The notes under the pieces: generated by a model
What the model was told of the DNA's origin: nothing
Seen by the model: the letters and a program-made list of their open reading frames with translations, nothing else
Databases searched by the model: none
Part shown: positions 21,839-33,266 of the stretch, in pieces
Position numbering within the stretch: position 1 is the stretch's first letter
Layout of the letters: each line of letters starts with the position of its first letter
DNA from: Charina bottae
Taxonomy: Eukaryota; Chordata; Lepidosauria; Squamata; Charinaidae
Reading direction: 5' to 3'
Assembly: GCA_023362775.1 (NCBI GenBank)
Contig: JALMGJ010000016.1
Location: 2,774,001-2,838,000 of the forward strand
DNA: 64,000 bases
Position numbers and translations under genes: made by a program

Positions 21839-24800
21839 ATATAATAATTATAATTTCTTTGTCACCTGTGACACTGATTTGTCTTCCAAAGGGGAAAGGA
21901 AAGGATGAATCTTCTAGTCACCACACTTATATTCTACATGGCGAGGAGGTAGCACTATAAAAAGAACTTCAACTTTTTTATTTTGACTTTTTAATCTCCA
22001 GAAAGGTAGCACAGGGTACAACAGCCTTATTTCTCTCATAGAGAACAAAGTTAGGGGATAGACACAATATAGAACACTTCCTGGAAGATAGGTGGTGGCA
22101 ACAGGAACTGGCAAGCTATTATCCCAAAACAAGAGACAAGACCAGGATGTGGAGATCTACAGTAGATGGGTCCTGGGAGAGGAGGTTTAGGACCTCCAGT
22201 CTTCTACCCTCTGGGCCTAAGCAATTTGGTACACATCCATATGGCAGATTCCTTATGTTCCCCCATAAAGTGTGAAATTCCCCAAAATGCAGAAAAATAC
22301 ATACAGTATATTAAGAAAAGGTGGACCGATGAATATAGGAGAACAATGGGTGGGAAAAACATTACATTTTCAAACCCTGCTTGTAAAATTATATGTACAA
22401 CAAAAAGTATATACAAACATATATAATAAGGAAAAATAATTTTAAAAATCAAAAGTTAACCGAAATGTGCACAAAAGTCATACAAATATATGTGTGAACT
22501 GCTTTAAAAATGGTAAACCAATAAGCTAAAGATATAAAGTGAAGAAAGCTATAAAATAAAAACATAAACAAAACCTAACCCAACATATTTGCCCATTCCT
22601 TAAAGAGCAGAACTACTTGCTTGAGGCTGATATATTAAATGTACTGAAGCTTCAGAAGTGCGAAATGACCATAATTGTAATGAGAGTGAAAGATTAGTTT
22701 GCAGGATGTTTTCATAAATATTCAACTTATATAATATTTGGAGATATGATATTTAAATATTTCTTCTCTGTAGAATCAAACATTGACATCACATGAAGCA
22801 CAATCTGGAAGATGTGAAATAGCTTGAACTCCAGAAGAAAACAAATAAAACTATTGATATTTATTTTTAATAAAACCCATAGTTGGCTTCCTAACAGTCT
22901 TATTATAACTGCACCAATTTTTTTCTGAAACTAGAATCCATTTTATGTTGTAAATTGCATCTCTCCATGCAATATAGGTTACTCAATGCAGGTAACAGGT
23001 TTTGATCCTACCCATCACTTTTAATCATTTTTGGCAAAGCTACCTTCCTCTTGATTGTTCCTGACCATTTGTCTGACATAGTGATGACCATAAATATCTA
23101 TGCCATCATCATCTTAAATGCAAGAGTACCAGGACTTCATGAACAAAATCTGAGGAGGAAAAGAAAAGAAGTAATGCATATGAATGCCAAATAAAAAACA
23201 ACACCTGCCAAAAAAACCCGGACCACCCTGATAAAAATAAGTGGCACATTTTCATATTCTCAGAAATGCACATGAAACAAACCAATCAATTTGGGCTCAG
23301 TTCATTTAAAGTCCTTTCCCCCCCCCAATTGAATGTCAAAATGAAGATTCAAGAAGGAAACCAACAGTATGAAAGTACATCATAATTGGCAAAACGTGTA
23401 TAATTTTTAGCTTTCTGGAGAGACACTGATTGTTTCCTACAATAACATTCAGAACAATACTGAACATTCTGTTCCTGAATGAAATTTCTTACCAAAATAA
23501 TGCTCACTGAAATGGATAGCATCACAGTTGAATTCACCTACATTCCAAGGAGTGCTTTTATGAAAGGGTCAATCAGATCTTTGACAAAAACCCTTTGTGT
23601 ACACAAAATAAAAAATTACCTGTATCTTGCATTGAACAACAACAACAACAAAAATCACAGGAACAACCTCCAGTGGGGACTCAGTTATACATTGGTTTTA
23701 AGATAAGCATTTTAAGAAGACTCTAGGAAGCATCTGCAAAGGCTTTTTATACACACACTGATATCAAATGATCAGGTAATGGTGAGATAATTCCTATACT
23801 CACAAACAATTTAGATATGCCAGTATTTTCCAACCATGCCTTTACCTTGTTCTGTAGAGTTTTCCCCCCATATTTGTTGGGGAGAGAGATTGTAGGACAT
23901 ATTTTGTACCTCTCACAGTTCAGAAGAGAAGTTAGAGAAGTCCAATTTGTTATGAGATTTATGCTACATTACACCTTCTGGGAGCAGATAGGTTAAACCA
24001 GAGTTGTCTAGAGCAAAGCAACAGCTTTAATAATACTTTTGCAATCGACATATATATTATGATTACACAAATATGAGCTGCAAACATTCAGTTCCAAAGT
24101 GATTCTGTTCAATCTCTAGAACAAAGTAATTTTGCTTTAATATCATACCAAATCCAAATCAATTCAACACATTTCTGAATCTATTTTCTCAATTGTATTG
24201 GTGATCTTAATGAAAACATTATTCATTACCTGATCTGATGATCCAAATCCATTCAGTTTGGTTGTTCAAATCAAATTGATTTTCCAGAATGAATGCACAA
24301 TTCCCAGTGGATCAGACTCAATTTGCACAGTCTAGAAAATACTCTCAGGGATACTTCTATCTAATTTTTCCAGAGGCAATGTTTGGGTAAAAGTTTGCTG
24401 CTTTACATGGAAAATCCTTTCATGGCTTCCAGAAAGTTGTTCTCCAAAGAAATTCTTGAACATGTACATGTCTCCACCATGGCAGTTATCCTGGTTGCCA
24501 TAGACTTTAGTTGAGTAATTCAGGTGGCAATCTCTTTCTTCAAAACAGGGAGAGTAGATGTTTCATTTACTCCTGACTTCTACCTGAAGAAACTGCTGGT
24601 AATCTCCCCCCGCCCCCCATACAGTAGGTTATTAGGCTTTATTGTGAGTGAGTTGGAATTTTCTAACCCCTGTTCCTCTTTCTCTCCAAGCTAACCCTTT
24701 TACAAGGCCACTGAACACAACTGCAATGTTTTGTTTCAGCTATCTGGCCAACTTGGGTTAAGTGTTCACTACTGAGTATTGCTGCTGATAGCAGTGATGC

Positions 24801-25442
24801 CGTGCCAAACCTAATCAACTTTTTTTTAATGCTATTAAGCAAAGATTTAGAGATTTTTGAAAAGGAGAATCATTACTTATTACCATTTATTCTTTTATTG
24901 TTGTTTTCTCTAATTTTAGGAGACAACAGATGTTTTTCATCATCTTGTTCCCCATAAAATATGTAATTGCTGAGCTGCAATTTGGAACAGAAGACAGCCT
25001 TCCACAATTCATTATCAAGCTGCTGAATAAAGCTATTTAGAACACATGAAAGAACATATCTCATAAGTCAACATACGTGGCAATCTGCAGGCTAAATCTT
25101 CCAATTTGTAGTACATTCCTCCTGATTATTGTTGTTTCCAATTGTTTGCATCCTTCTTTTTCAGCAGCAGCAGCAGTAACATTTTATTGTCTGCCACATC
25201 CACTTTGCTTTGCAGTATCCCAGCTGCAACAACTGCACGTAAAAATTACAGCCCTCTTTTTGTTGGGTTTTTAAGAAAATGAAGGAAGAGCAATAGTGCA
25301 TGTTTACTCATGTAGCGATTGGCTCTCATGCATTGGCAAAAGTTTCAGAGGGTAGAAATATGAAAGTGTTATTCTTGATTGTGGTAGAACACATTGTTGA
25401 TGTGAAACAGCTCAGCAGACATTTAGCTCTGTCACAGGACAT
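21839..25442. other. Longest repeat-poor stretch
   Basis: About 3.6 kb with no recognised element or gene. Short AAC repeats near 23636. The small frames have no domains. 24950-25260 reads as ordinary unique DNA with a short CAG run. Confidence 0.6.
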
Positions 25443-25704
25443 TTTTATTTATTTATTTATTTATTTATATTTTATTTTTATCCTGCCTTTATTATTTTTA
25501 TAAGTAACTCAAGGTGGTGAACATACCTAATATTCCTTCCTCCTCCTATTTTCCCCACAACAACAACCCTGTGAGGTGAGTTGGGCTGAGAGAGAGTGAC
25601 TGGCCCAAGGTCACCCAGCCGGCTTTCATGCCTAAGGCGGGACTAGAATGCTCAGTCTCCTGGTTTCTAGCCCGTTGCCTTAACCAGTAGGCCAAACTGG
25701 CTCA
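25443..25704 (-). mobile_element. MIR-like tRNA SINE, near full length
   Basis: Reverse complement of a complete SINE: tRNA head (TGAGCCAGTTTGGCCTACTG), core GGCTGGGTGACCTTGGGCCA, CTCACCTCACAGGGTTGTTG and tail AATAAAGGCAGGATAAAAAT followed by (AAAT)n. The core matches the MIR/CORE-SINE core as I know it. Best intact example in the window for its 3' end. Confidence 0.9.
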
Positions 25705-26110
25705 CATATTCCTGCCATGTCTAAGATAATGCAACAGAGAATTACAGGCAAGGGAAATAGTAAAAATCCACAGGTTTATGATTGGATGGAGAAATGAACA
25801 TTATCTCAAAGAAGCTGTCTTATGAATTTGTGAAAATTTTCAATCATTTGAAATTCACTGTCATGTGTATGATAGGCTGAGTGTATGATGGGATTCCATG
25901 GGGAAATAGAAGGAAAAAATAAACAATATAGAGTACATATTCAACTTCCTTACAATCCTTTGTTTATTTAAATTCAGGATTCTAAACCACATTACAGTCC
26001 CTAGTTCACTACCTAACCTGTTACTAACCAAATTTAGTTTGCTCCTACTAACTCCTTAACAAATTAACTACAGTACTTACTGTTTTGACATTGGTTTTAA
26101 TGATAAAAGT

Positions 26111-26144
<34 letters not shown>

Positions 26145-26495
26145 ACAAATGTGAAAAAAGCTAACTTTTTTCTAAAATGAAAAATTGAAATGACCCTTAA
26201 GACTAGTATTCCAGGGTTGCTCTTCTGAGAAACTAGAGTAGTCCTGACAAAGGAGCCAAAGGGACTGTTCCTCACATATAACCTAAATGTGTATGTGAAG
26301 TGCAGAGCCCAAGATATTTTTCTGTGCCCTCCCCCAAGATCTTCAGAGTCAGAATGCTGTAAATGGTGGGATATAACTAACATTTTGACACAAATTGTCA
26401 ACAATAGTGATAGCTTTCAGCAATTTCTTGGTGGTGATGGGGAATGATTGAAATATGTTATCTCTTCATATACTGTAAGCTCAGTATATCTAAAA
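25705..26495. other. Unassigned sequence with (GT)n
   Basis: Unique DNA with a (GT)n array at 26111-26141. No gene seen. Confidence 0.55.
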
Positions 26496-26554
26496 AGGAA
26501 GGAAGGAAGGAAGGAAGGAAGGAAGGAAGGAAGGAAGGAAGGAAGGAAGGAAGG
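26496..26554. repeat. (GGAA)n microsatellite
   Basis: About 15 GGAA units. GGAA is the ETS-factor core; long arrays of it can bind ETS proteins (general knowledge), no claim made here. Confidence 0.97.
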
Positions 26555-28380
26555 CCCCATGTTCTGCATGATGTCATCAACCCACCTCCTGTGATCCCTA
26601 CTTGCCAAAAATAATGTTAAAAATGCCCTCCAATACTCAGGTAGAGGAAGATGATCATCCTTTACCTAGTTTGTGGATGCGCTAAGTTTTTGTTTGTTTT
26701 TGTTTTATTTTAGTTGAGGGCTGCACAAGGGTTTTATATAACATGCCAGGGGCTGCATTTCAATGTGGAAAATGAGTGTGGTCAAAGTAGAAAGTGAATA
26801 TGCCCATCATAAAGCTACTTGTTTTCATAAGGTGAATTCCCTGTCCATCCTTTTTGAGCATATCCAGACTTAAAACCTCAGTTAGTGCATTTGAGACCTG
26901 TTTACAAGCCATGCAACAAAATTCTATGCTTTTTACAACTAGAGAAATTGGAATAGAAGCCCACAATTCAATAACTCCCATGCTATGAAAAACAACATAT
27001 GTGGGAGCCTTAAAACATAGAAGCTCTCTGAAGGCAAGTATCTTCAATTTCTCTGCTTTAGCTATGCTGTTCCCCCCCCCCCCTAATCTATTGGGTTCTA
27101 TTTGAAATTGTTAGAGAAAGTAATTTGCTCATTTGTAGTCCCAGAAATTTTCCTGCCTTGCATTTTGTTAGAGAAATACAAAGAAATGCAGAGGTGGTAC
27201 TATCTCTTTCATGCAGTATACCACACGATAGTGGGAAATGTTTCAATATTTCCACATGGGCTCAAGAAACAAAATAGGGGTCATTCAGATACTGACTGGA
27301 ACAAACCTCACTGCCAGCCTTTTAGCTTAATTCAAGCTTTCACTCCCACCATTTTTTTAAAGTTGCCTGCAAGATCTCTTACATCTAATTAAGCAGCACG
27401 GAATCAAAGAGAAATTGCATCTTCTGATAGCCAGAGGCAGGCTAATTGTACAGGCTTTGCTTCTAGACATGAAAGAGTTGACTTTGTCCTCAGTAGGCCT
27501 CAGATGAACCTGAGCAAAGGGTCCTTGTTATCCTCCCCAATTTGTTCACATCCAACTGCACAATCTCTGACCCTGAACAACAACAGTAACAACAACAACA
27601 CTCAATTAGAATTTTCCTTGGCAGTGAATTGTCTAATTGCCAAAGAGTGCTCATGAACTGCTCAAAGACATGCCATTCAACTTATTTTCAGAGATACCTG
27701 CTTAGAAGCTAGATTTTTAAAAGTCTCCTGGGCACCATAAGGGGGAGGGATAGAAAGATGAGGCAAGTGACAAAAAATAGCATTTGAATGTTTTCTTCAC
27801 AATTGCTGCCATAGATCTAGCTTTGAATAATCCTCACAGGGAGAGCACAGTGATTGTGGAGTAGCTGAAAGAAGATAACCTCTCCAATAAGGTATGTGAA
27901 GAGTGCACTTGGCTATCTAACACAGTGGCACAAAGTTTCATCTTGTTCTAATAGAAAGATCTATCCAATGGGAAATGTAATTTTAGAAATGAATCGTAGG
28001 GTGCCATCAGATTTTAAAGAAATGTCCCCTCCTCCCAAGTTATTTCCCTTCGAAAGAAACTGACAGGCACTTTTTAAAAAGTGTATTTTTCTTGGTGTTT
28101 TGAAAGGTTATCTTTTAGATTGATTTTAGGTTCTGTGAAACATTGATAACAGCCTGCCACAGCTGACAAGTTTGCACTGGTTTTTGTAGAGTTGGGGGTT
28201 GGGAAGGAACATTAGGACTTTTCCTATATCCTGCTTTCCAGTTGAAATTACTGGGGAAGGAACCTTTAAAATAAGCACTTGGAATAGAAAAGGATCCCTC
28301 AATGACCAAAACTTTAATATTAGAAAACCTCTAACAAGATGCATACATTCAGCTAGGGTTGGCCCCAGAATTACATGGAA
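26555..28380. other. Unassigned unique sequence
   Basis: A poly-C run near 27072-27083 and short AAC repeats near 27580. 27385-27690 is repeat-poor with TAATTA/CAATTAG words. No gene recognised. Confidence 0.55.
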
Positions 28381-28589
28381 AGCCAGTGTGGTATAATGAT
28401 TAAGGTGTTGAAGTAGGATCAGAGAGATCTAGCCATGGAAGCTCATTGAGTGATTTGGGGCCAGTTATGTTCTCATCCAACCTACCTCACCTCCGGTGTG
28501 GTGGGGGAAAATGGAATGCAAGAGTACTATGTATGCCACCTTCAATTTCTAGAAGAAAGGTGGGATATCAATTTAACAAATAAATTAAA
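28381..28589 (+). mobile_element. Old MIR-like SINE with L2-like tail
   Basis: Head agccagtgtggtataatgat, core gtgatttggggccagttatg, then cctacctcacctccggtgtg and the tail ccttcaatttctagaagaaa-ggtgggatatcaatttaaca. More diverged than the other MIR-like copies and with a different tail. Confidence 0.8.
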
Positions 28590-28796
28590 AGTGAAACTTC
28601 CACTCCAACATGAATAGAGTTTGAGTACTCACTGATAAAAATGTTTAGCATGTATGATCTTCTAATTTTTTCTTTCTCCTGTAGGATCAGGGGAAAGTGC
28701 TTTTCATTATACAATTCCATAATAGTTTGGCTAAGTACAAGAATTCCACACTGTTGTTAGGTTCCACATTTGTGATCTTTGGAATTAATGCTATTT

Positions 28797-29291
28797 ATTT
28801 TTTTTATTTTTATCTTATTTATACCCCGCCTATCCCCTCCCTAATGGAGGGCTCTAGGCAGCTTACATACATGTAAATTCATATATATTATACAGCCATA
28901 TATATTAAACAATGTTACCGCACGATAGGGAGGAGGTGAAGGAACCGACTCTTCAGCCGCAGGCATCGGACTACATGCCCCAGAATGCCTCGCTTCCGAG
29001 CTGGCTGCTGACGTCCAGGAAGTATTCATTCAGGATCCGTCGTCCTCCGCTGCCATTGTCGGGATTCACCAGGTCTTCTTGGTCCGAGGGCGACCCTCCG
29101 AAAGGACGCCAGCAAATTGTCCCACGTAAGTGGTACCCATTTATCTACTTGCCTTAGCTTTCGAACTGTTGGGTGGACAGAAGCTGGGGCTAGTGACGAG
29201 AGCTCACCTTGCCACACGGTTTCGAACTGTCAACCTTATGGTCGGCAGTCTAACGGCTCAGCGGTTTAACCCGCTGAGCCACCGCGCCCCC
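28797..29291 (-). mobile_element. Chimeric SINE: Sauria-type head, foreign body, L2/CR1-like tail
   Basis: On the minus strand a Sauria-type head (GGGGGCGCGGTGGCTCAGCG, ...TTAAACCGCTGAGCCG) continues to GATAAATGGGTACCACTT, where ordinary copies go on to the BovB-like tail. Here it passes into a GC-rich ~210-bp body with several CpGs, and ends in TAGGCGGGATATAAATAAGA, a tail of the L2/CR1 type. No other copy of this body is seen in the window. A weak shared AATGCTAT lies outside each end but is displaced by ~14 bp on one side, so I do not call a duplication. Could be a distinct SINE family or two adjacent insertions. Confidence 0.65.
28970..28988 (+). promoter_or_regulatory. ACTAYRNNNCCCR motif (ZNF143/THAP11-like)
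   Basis: actacatgccccagaatgc fits the promoter motif ACTAYRNNNCCCR exactly and resembles the extended ACTACAATTCCCAGAATGC site bound by ZNF143 and THAP11 (motif knowledge). It lies in the body of the chimeric SINE. Binding is untested. Confidence 0.45.
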
Positions 29292-29456
29292 ATATATGAT
29301 AGATATCAATGCTATGATATTGGGTTGAGAAGAAGCAAGCAAGAGTAAGAATAATGTTATTCATAAGTAATGGAGAAGTTGTAAGAAGATGAGAGCCCAA
29401 AGACATCCCACCAGTTTTTCCAAAACTCTTTTGCCAGGTCTTGAAATAATTTAAGA

Positions 29457-29797
29457 CAGGGCTTTCCAAAGTGCCGCCGCTGGCGACACACCAGCGGCGG
29501 CGGCAGTGCGGCGGTGGCGTGTGCGTGCACGGCGGCGGCACGGGGGGGGCGTGCGGCAGCACGGGGGGCGTGCGGCAGCATGGGGGGGTGTGCGGCAGCA
29601 CGGGGGGCGTGCGGCGGCGCATGCGTGCACGGCGGTGGCGCGGGGGCGTGCAGCGGTGCGCGGAACCACTGATCCCGCACTGCTGCTGCTGCTGCCGTGC
29701 ACGTGCGCGCGCCGCCGCTTCCGGGTGGTGTGGCGACACACCACGCTGTGTGTGGCGACACACTTTTGTGTCATGACACACAGTTTGCAAAGCTCTG
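29457..29797 (+). mobile_element. hAT-type non-autonomous element, copy B (GC-rich)
   Basis: CAGGGCTTTCCAAAG and TTTGCAAAGCTCTG ends with a perfect 8-bp duplication ATTTAAGA (29449-29456, 29798-29805). The inside is ~240 bp of G-rich plus strand with loose ~25-bp units (ggcgtgcggcagcacggggg) and dense CpG, followed by GTGGCGACACAC subterminal repeats. Alternating frames through it are open on both strands only because GC-rich DNA has few stops. Confidence 0.88.
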
Positions 29798-30090
29798 ATT
29801 TAAGATGTTGATAACTTTTGATATGGAACAAACTTTCTGACTGCTATGGTCTACTGCACTGGACCACTAGCAGTGCTGAATGATTGAACTTCAGGTTAGT
29901 GACAAATTATACCAAATCCAGATTGTCTACTTCTTATATTAAGCCTGTTAGCAATCTGAAGTAAAAATTGCTGGTAGCTGAGCTTCTTCTATCACTGTAG
30001 ATCAGGGCTTTCCAAACTTTTCATGTTGGTGACACACCTTTTAGACATGCATAATTTTGTGACACAATAATGAGGGGTCCCCACACCCCG

Positions 30091-30183
30091 GCCCATGTGA
30101 TTGGCTCCCGGCTCCAAACCCCACCCCTTGGCCCACGTGATTGGCTCCCAACTCCAAACCCCACCCCCGGCCCATGCGATTGG
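30091..30183. repeat. Three ~40-bp ATTGG/E-box units in hAT copy C
   Basis: gcccatgtgattggctcccg, gcccacgtgattggctccca and cccatgcgattggctcctgt repeat with spacings of 40 and 39 bp. The same unit, inverted, makes the array at 57521-57648. Confidence 0.85.
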
Positions 30184-30239
30184 CTCCTGTAACCAAATCC
30201 CACCCCACCACCGGTCCATGGAAAAATTGTCTTTCATGA

Positions 30240-30300
30240 AGCAGGGCAGGGGAAGGCAAGGCAAAGCAGGGCAAGGCAAAGCAAGGCAAGGCAAAGGAGG
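30240..30300. repeat. GGCAAAGCAA-type short tandem repeat
   Basis: Irregular five- and ten-base units (ggcaaggcaaagcagggcaa) inside hAT copy C. Confidence 0.85.
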
Positions 30301-31127
30301 GATAATCTTGCAAGAGCTTCTCCAGGGTGGGGAAGAGCAAAAGCAACATTCACATCACACATCATGCATTCAAGGCTGCGGAGGGGAGGTGAAAGTAGGT
30401 GGTGTGCATGGGTGGTGGCGGGTTATGTCAACTCCGGCAGGTGAGGCTGTTCCGTGGCCGGGCAGGAGAGACAGCCACACCGCCAACACCTGGGCTGGCA
30501 GTGTGCCTGGGGTCGCACTTCGGGGGGAAGCAGTCAGGGTCCGCTTTTAGACTGACCCACCATGTGCACCACTGATCCCAGGGCAAATCGCACCCCCTGC
30601 CCTGCCGAGGGAGAAATCTCGGATTTGGAACCCGGTGAGGGACCGTAAGCACTCCGGTCCCCCCCACCATATGACACCCACATCCTCCCTTGCAAGCACT
30701 GGCTTGAGTCCAGGTCTTTAGCAGCCGGGGACGGGCTGGTAAGACTGGCTTGCATGCTCCAGCTGATGGCTTTGCAATAAGCGCTCTCACCCGGGAGGGT
30801 TTCAAAGCGTGCCTGCAGATTCTTGGCTGGCTCAGAGCTCTTTTGACCCAGGAGGGCGGGGATTGCAAGATTGCACGCCCTGCCATGCTTCTACGAGGTG
30901 GAGGGCTCCACGCAAGCCCTGGATTTGGCCTCTATGATGCAGCAGGGTGGGGGAGCGCCATCCGTACGCGGGGGAGAGGCAAGGCGGCGCCGCTTTCCGG
31001 CGGTGCAGAAGGGCAGGGCAGGTTCCCCCCCAATCAGCACTTCCGGGTCATCTCATGACACACCGCGACACTGCTGGCAACACAGTAGTGTGTCGTGACA
31101 CACAGTTTGGAAAGCTATGCTGTAGAT

Positions 31128-33177
31128 GAAAAAAAAATTGTGTAGTTCAGACCATGTACACCTGATTAAATATGAGTGGGACATTTCAAACCTAACACAG
31201 ATAACATTGCACATAATTTTTAATTTTAATTTTTTTCATATGATCCCTGATACCGATGTTGGGTTTTGTACACTACCAATGGTCCTGTCATTCCTGAAAA
31301 AGACCAAAACGAAACAGTTTTCCAGTGTTAAGTTTGGGCTGAGATAAAAGTCTGTTCACTTTATAAATCCTTGTATTTCTTTTCCATCAGTCTTATTTCA
31401 AAGTGATGCTCTCTACTTGTTTTAAATCATTTTGTCAGAAAGTTTTATTTTTTCCCTAGACTGTTCAGCTCAGAAAGATGCTAAGCACTTGTCAAAGGGA
31501 CAGAAAGGAGTTACGGGGTGAAGTTGCTATTATTTAACTGGATGACTTTTCTGGGCAAAATTGATGATAATAGCTGCCCAATGTTACTACAGCTTGCTAA
31601 AAATGTCTTTGCTTTTAAATTGTGTTTTTCTGCTATTTTGATGGATCTGCCACAGCAGGAATGTGTACCTTTTCTTAGAGCAAATGGAGATACAGGCTTT
31701 TCTGGGGAATTTTATAGTCTTTTCTGTCATGTTTTAATGCATGTTCCTTTAATAAAGAATGTGAAAAACATCTTCATTTTCTCCTTCTTTCCTTTTCTCC
31801 CTTTTTCTTCCATGACTTCACTGTTTATAAGTTTCTGTTACAGGTATATGACTAGGGCCTCTGGGTCTCTTAAAAGATTTTGGCATGGTTGTAACAAGGA
31901 TCACATCATTTCTATGCAAGATCTTCAGTAACAGTGGTCCATATACTGTATCTATGAGTTCAGCAGCTTTCTCCTTCTATTTTGCTTCACCAGAATTAAT
32001 GAAAAAGGCATCACTAGAAAAGTGAGAAGTTGGAAAATTTGAAGCTAAAGCAACTTGTCCCAGGAGAAAGGAGAAAGCCCAATGCCTTTTCTTTCTGTTA
32101 CTGGGGATAGATTTCTTTTATGCTACTCTACCAGTGCTAGGATTGAATGGACCAGGGTAAGTCTTCTCCATTTAACCATATACTTTGGGAGGGTGATTTC
32201 CAATCTGACAAAGTTTGTATTGATTTTCTAAATTTAAAAATCCATAGAAGAATTAATCATATTATACCTGGTGGCAGAAGGGGATTACTCTTATTTTCTA
32301 AAATGAGTAAGTTGTCTTTTCTATCTTCCTTAAGTTTTTAAATAGTTATGTGTTCATAAGGCTGTCTCAGGAAACACCAGGGAAAGTTTTGACAAAGAAC
32401 CCAGAGTTGCTCTATGTATTGGGCTTTTTAAAGTAAAGAAAAATTCCTTGGCCATTTTATACATTTTAGAAGTGTTATTCCCTTCTATGTCACACAAGTT
32501 CCCTGCTCCCTGCCTCTCCCTCCCCCCTCCCCCCACCCCAGGTCAACAGCCCAGGATGGGTGAACACTAACTGGAGTCTTGAGTTTCTTCGAGCAAAAAT
32601 TTGTTATGCCATGAACCAGCTAGCAGTGAAATATCTACATTTACCAATCCCACTCCCTTCCCTAGGATCTATGGAGGAAATTTTGCAACCATTGCATCAA
32701 TATTCACTTTAATCTGAGACCTGTTTCCATTATTATCAAGCATGTGCCTTCCACAGAAGACAAAAAATGTTTGATACAGGCCAAAGGGATGGGTTGCAGC
32801 TTCATAGACTTAAGGAAAGAAAGAAGGAAAGAAACAGCTAAGTAAAGGGTAAAGTTTTGGCAGAACACTACCTTTGCTAATAAAAATGAAATAGATCACT
32901 ATAAATCCAGTCCAGTTTACTGTCCACAGTAATAAAGCAGTATTCTGATCCATTATTTTCAAAATAGTTTTTAATCTTAAAAGAAAAATCACTAATTTCC
33001 ATTCCTTTTGTATGCAACGTCTTCTATTAATAGACAGCTTTCAAGGTAAACTCCCCCAAAAATCTCCTCTAGTGCACATTTCCCAGATGTCATTATTTCT
33101 TTACATAAATTGCCTTGATGTGGATTTTTAGACATACATTTCCCCATTATAAATTATCTCTCACTCCTCCATGTTAA
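31128..33177. other. Unassigned unique sequence
   Basis: About 2 kb. A 137-codon plus-strand frame (31518-31931) lacks any motif or neighbour signals. No repeat recognised. Confidence 0.6.
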
Positions 33178-33266
33178 TTCGTTCAGTCGCTTCCAACTCT
33201 TTGTGACTTCATGGACCAGCCCACACCAGAGCTTCCTGTCGGCCGTCATCATCCCCAGCTCCCCCA
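33178..33266 (-). mobile_element. BovB LINE 3' end fragment
   Basis: gttcagtcgcttccaactct, ttgtgacttcatggaccagc and cttcctgtcggccgtcatca are the reverse complement of the BovB 3' end seen at 13030-13130. Confidence 0.88.

Larger units (their letters stand above)
30003..31119 (+). mobile_element. hAT-type non-autonomous element, copy C with cargo
   Basis: CAGGGCTTTCCAAACTTTTC start and CAGTTTGGAAAGCTATG end, perfect duplication CTGTAGAT (29995-30002, 31120-31127). The left inner part has three ~40-bp units with inverted CCAAT next to an E-box-like word, then a GGCAAAGCAA run, then ~700 bp of GC-rich, CpG-containing sequence (30360-31070) absent from copies A, B and D. No transposase seen. Non-autonomous; the interior looks captured. 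Confidence 0.88.

Noticed and set aside
29266..29831. Several long overlapping frames rich in Arg, Pro, Ala
   Set aside because: They come from GC-rich tandem repeats in hAT copy B, where stop codons are rare in all frames.
30091..30183. CRISPR-like array of ~40-bp units
   Set aside because: Whole unit repeats with no variable spacers, lies inside a hAT element in a vertebrate genome.
31518..31931. 137-codon open frame on the plus strand
   Set aside because: Hydrophobic and low-complexity parts, no motif; nothing around it suggests an exon.
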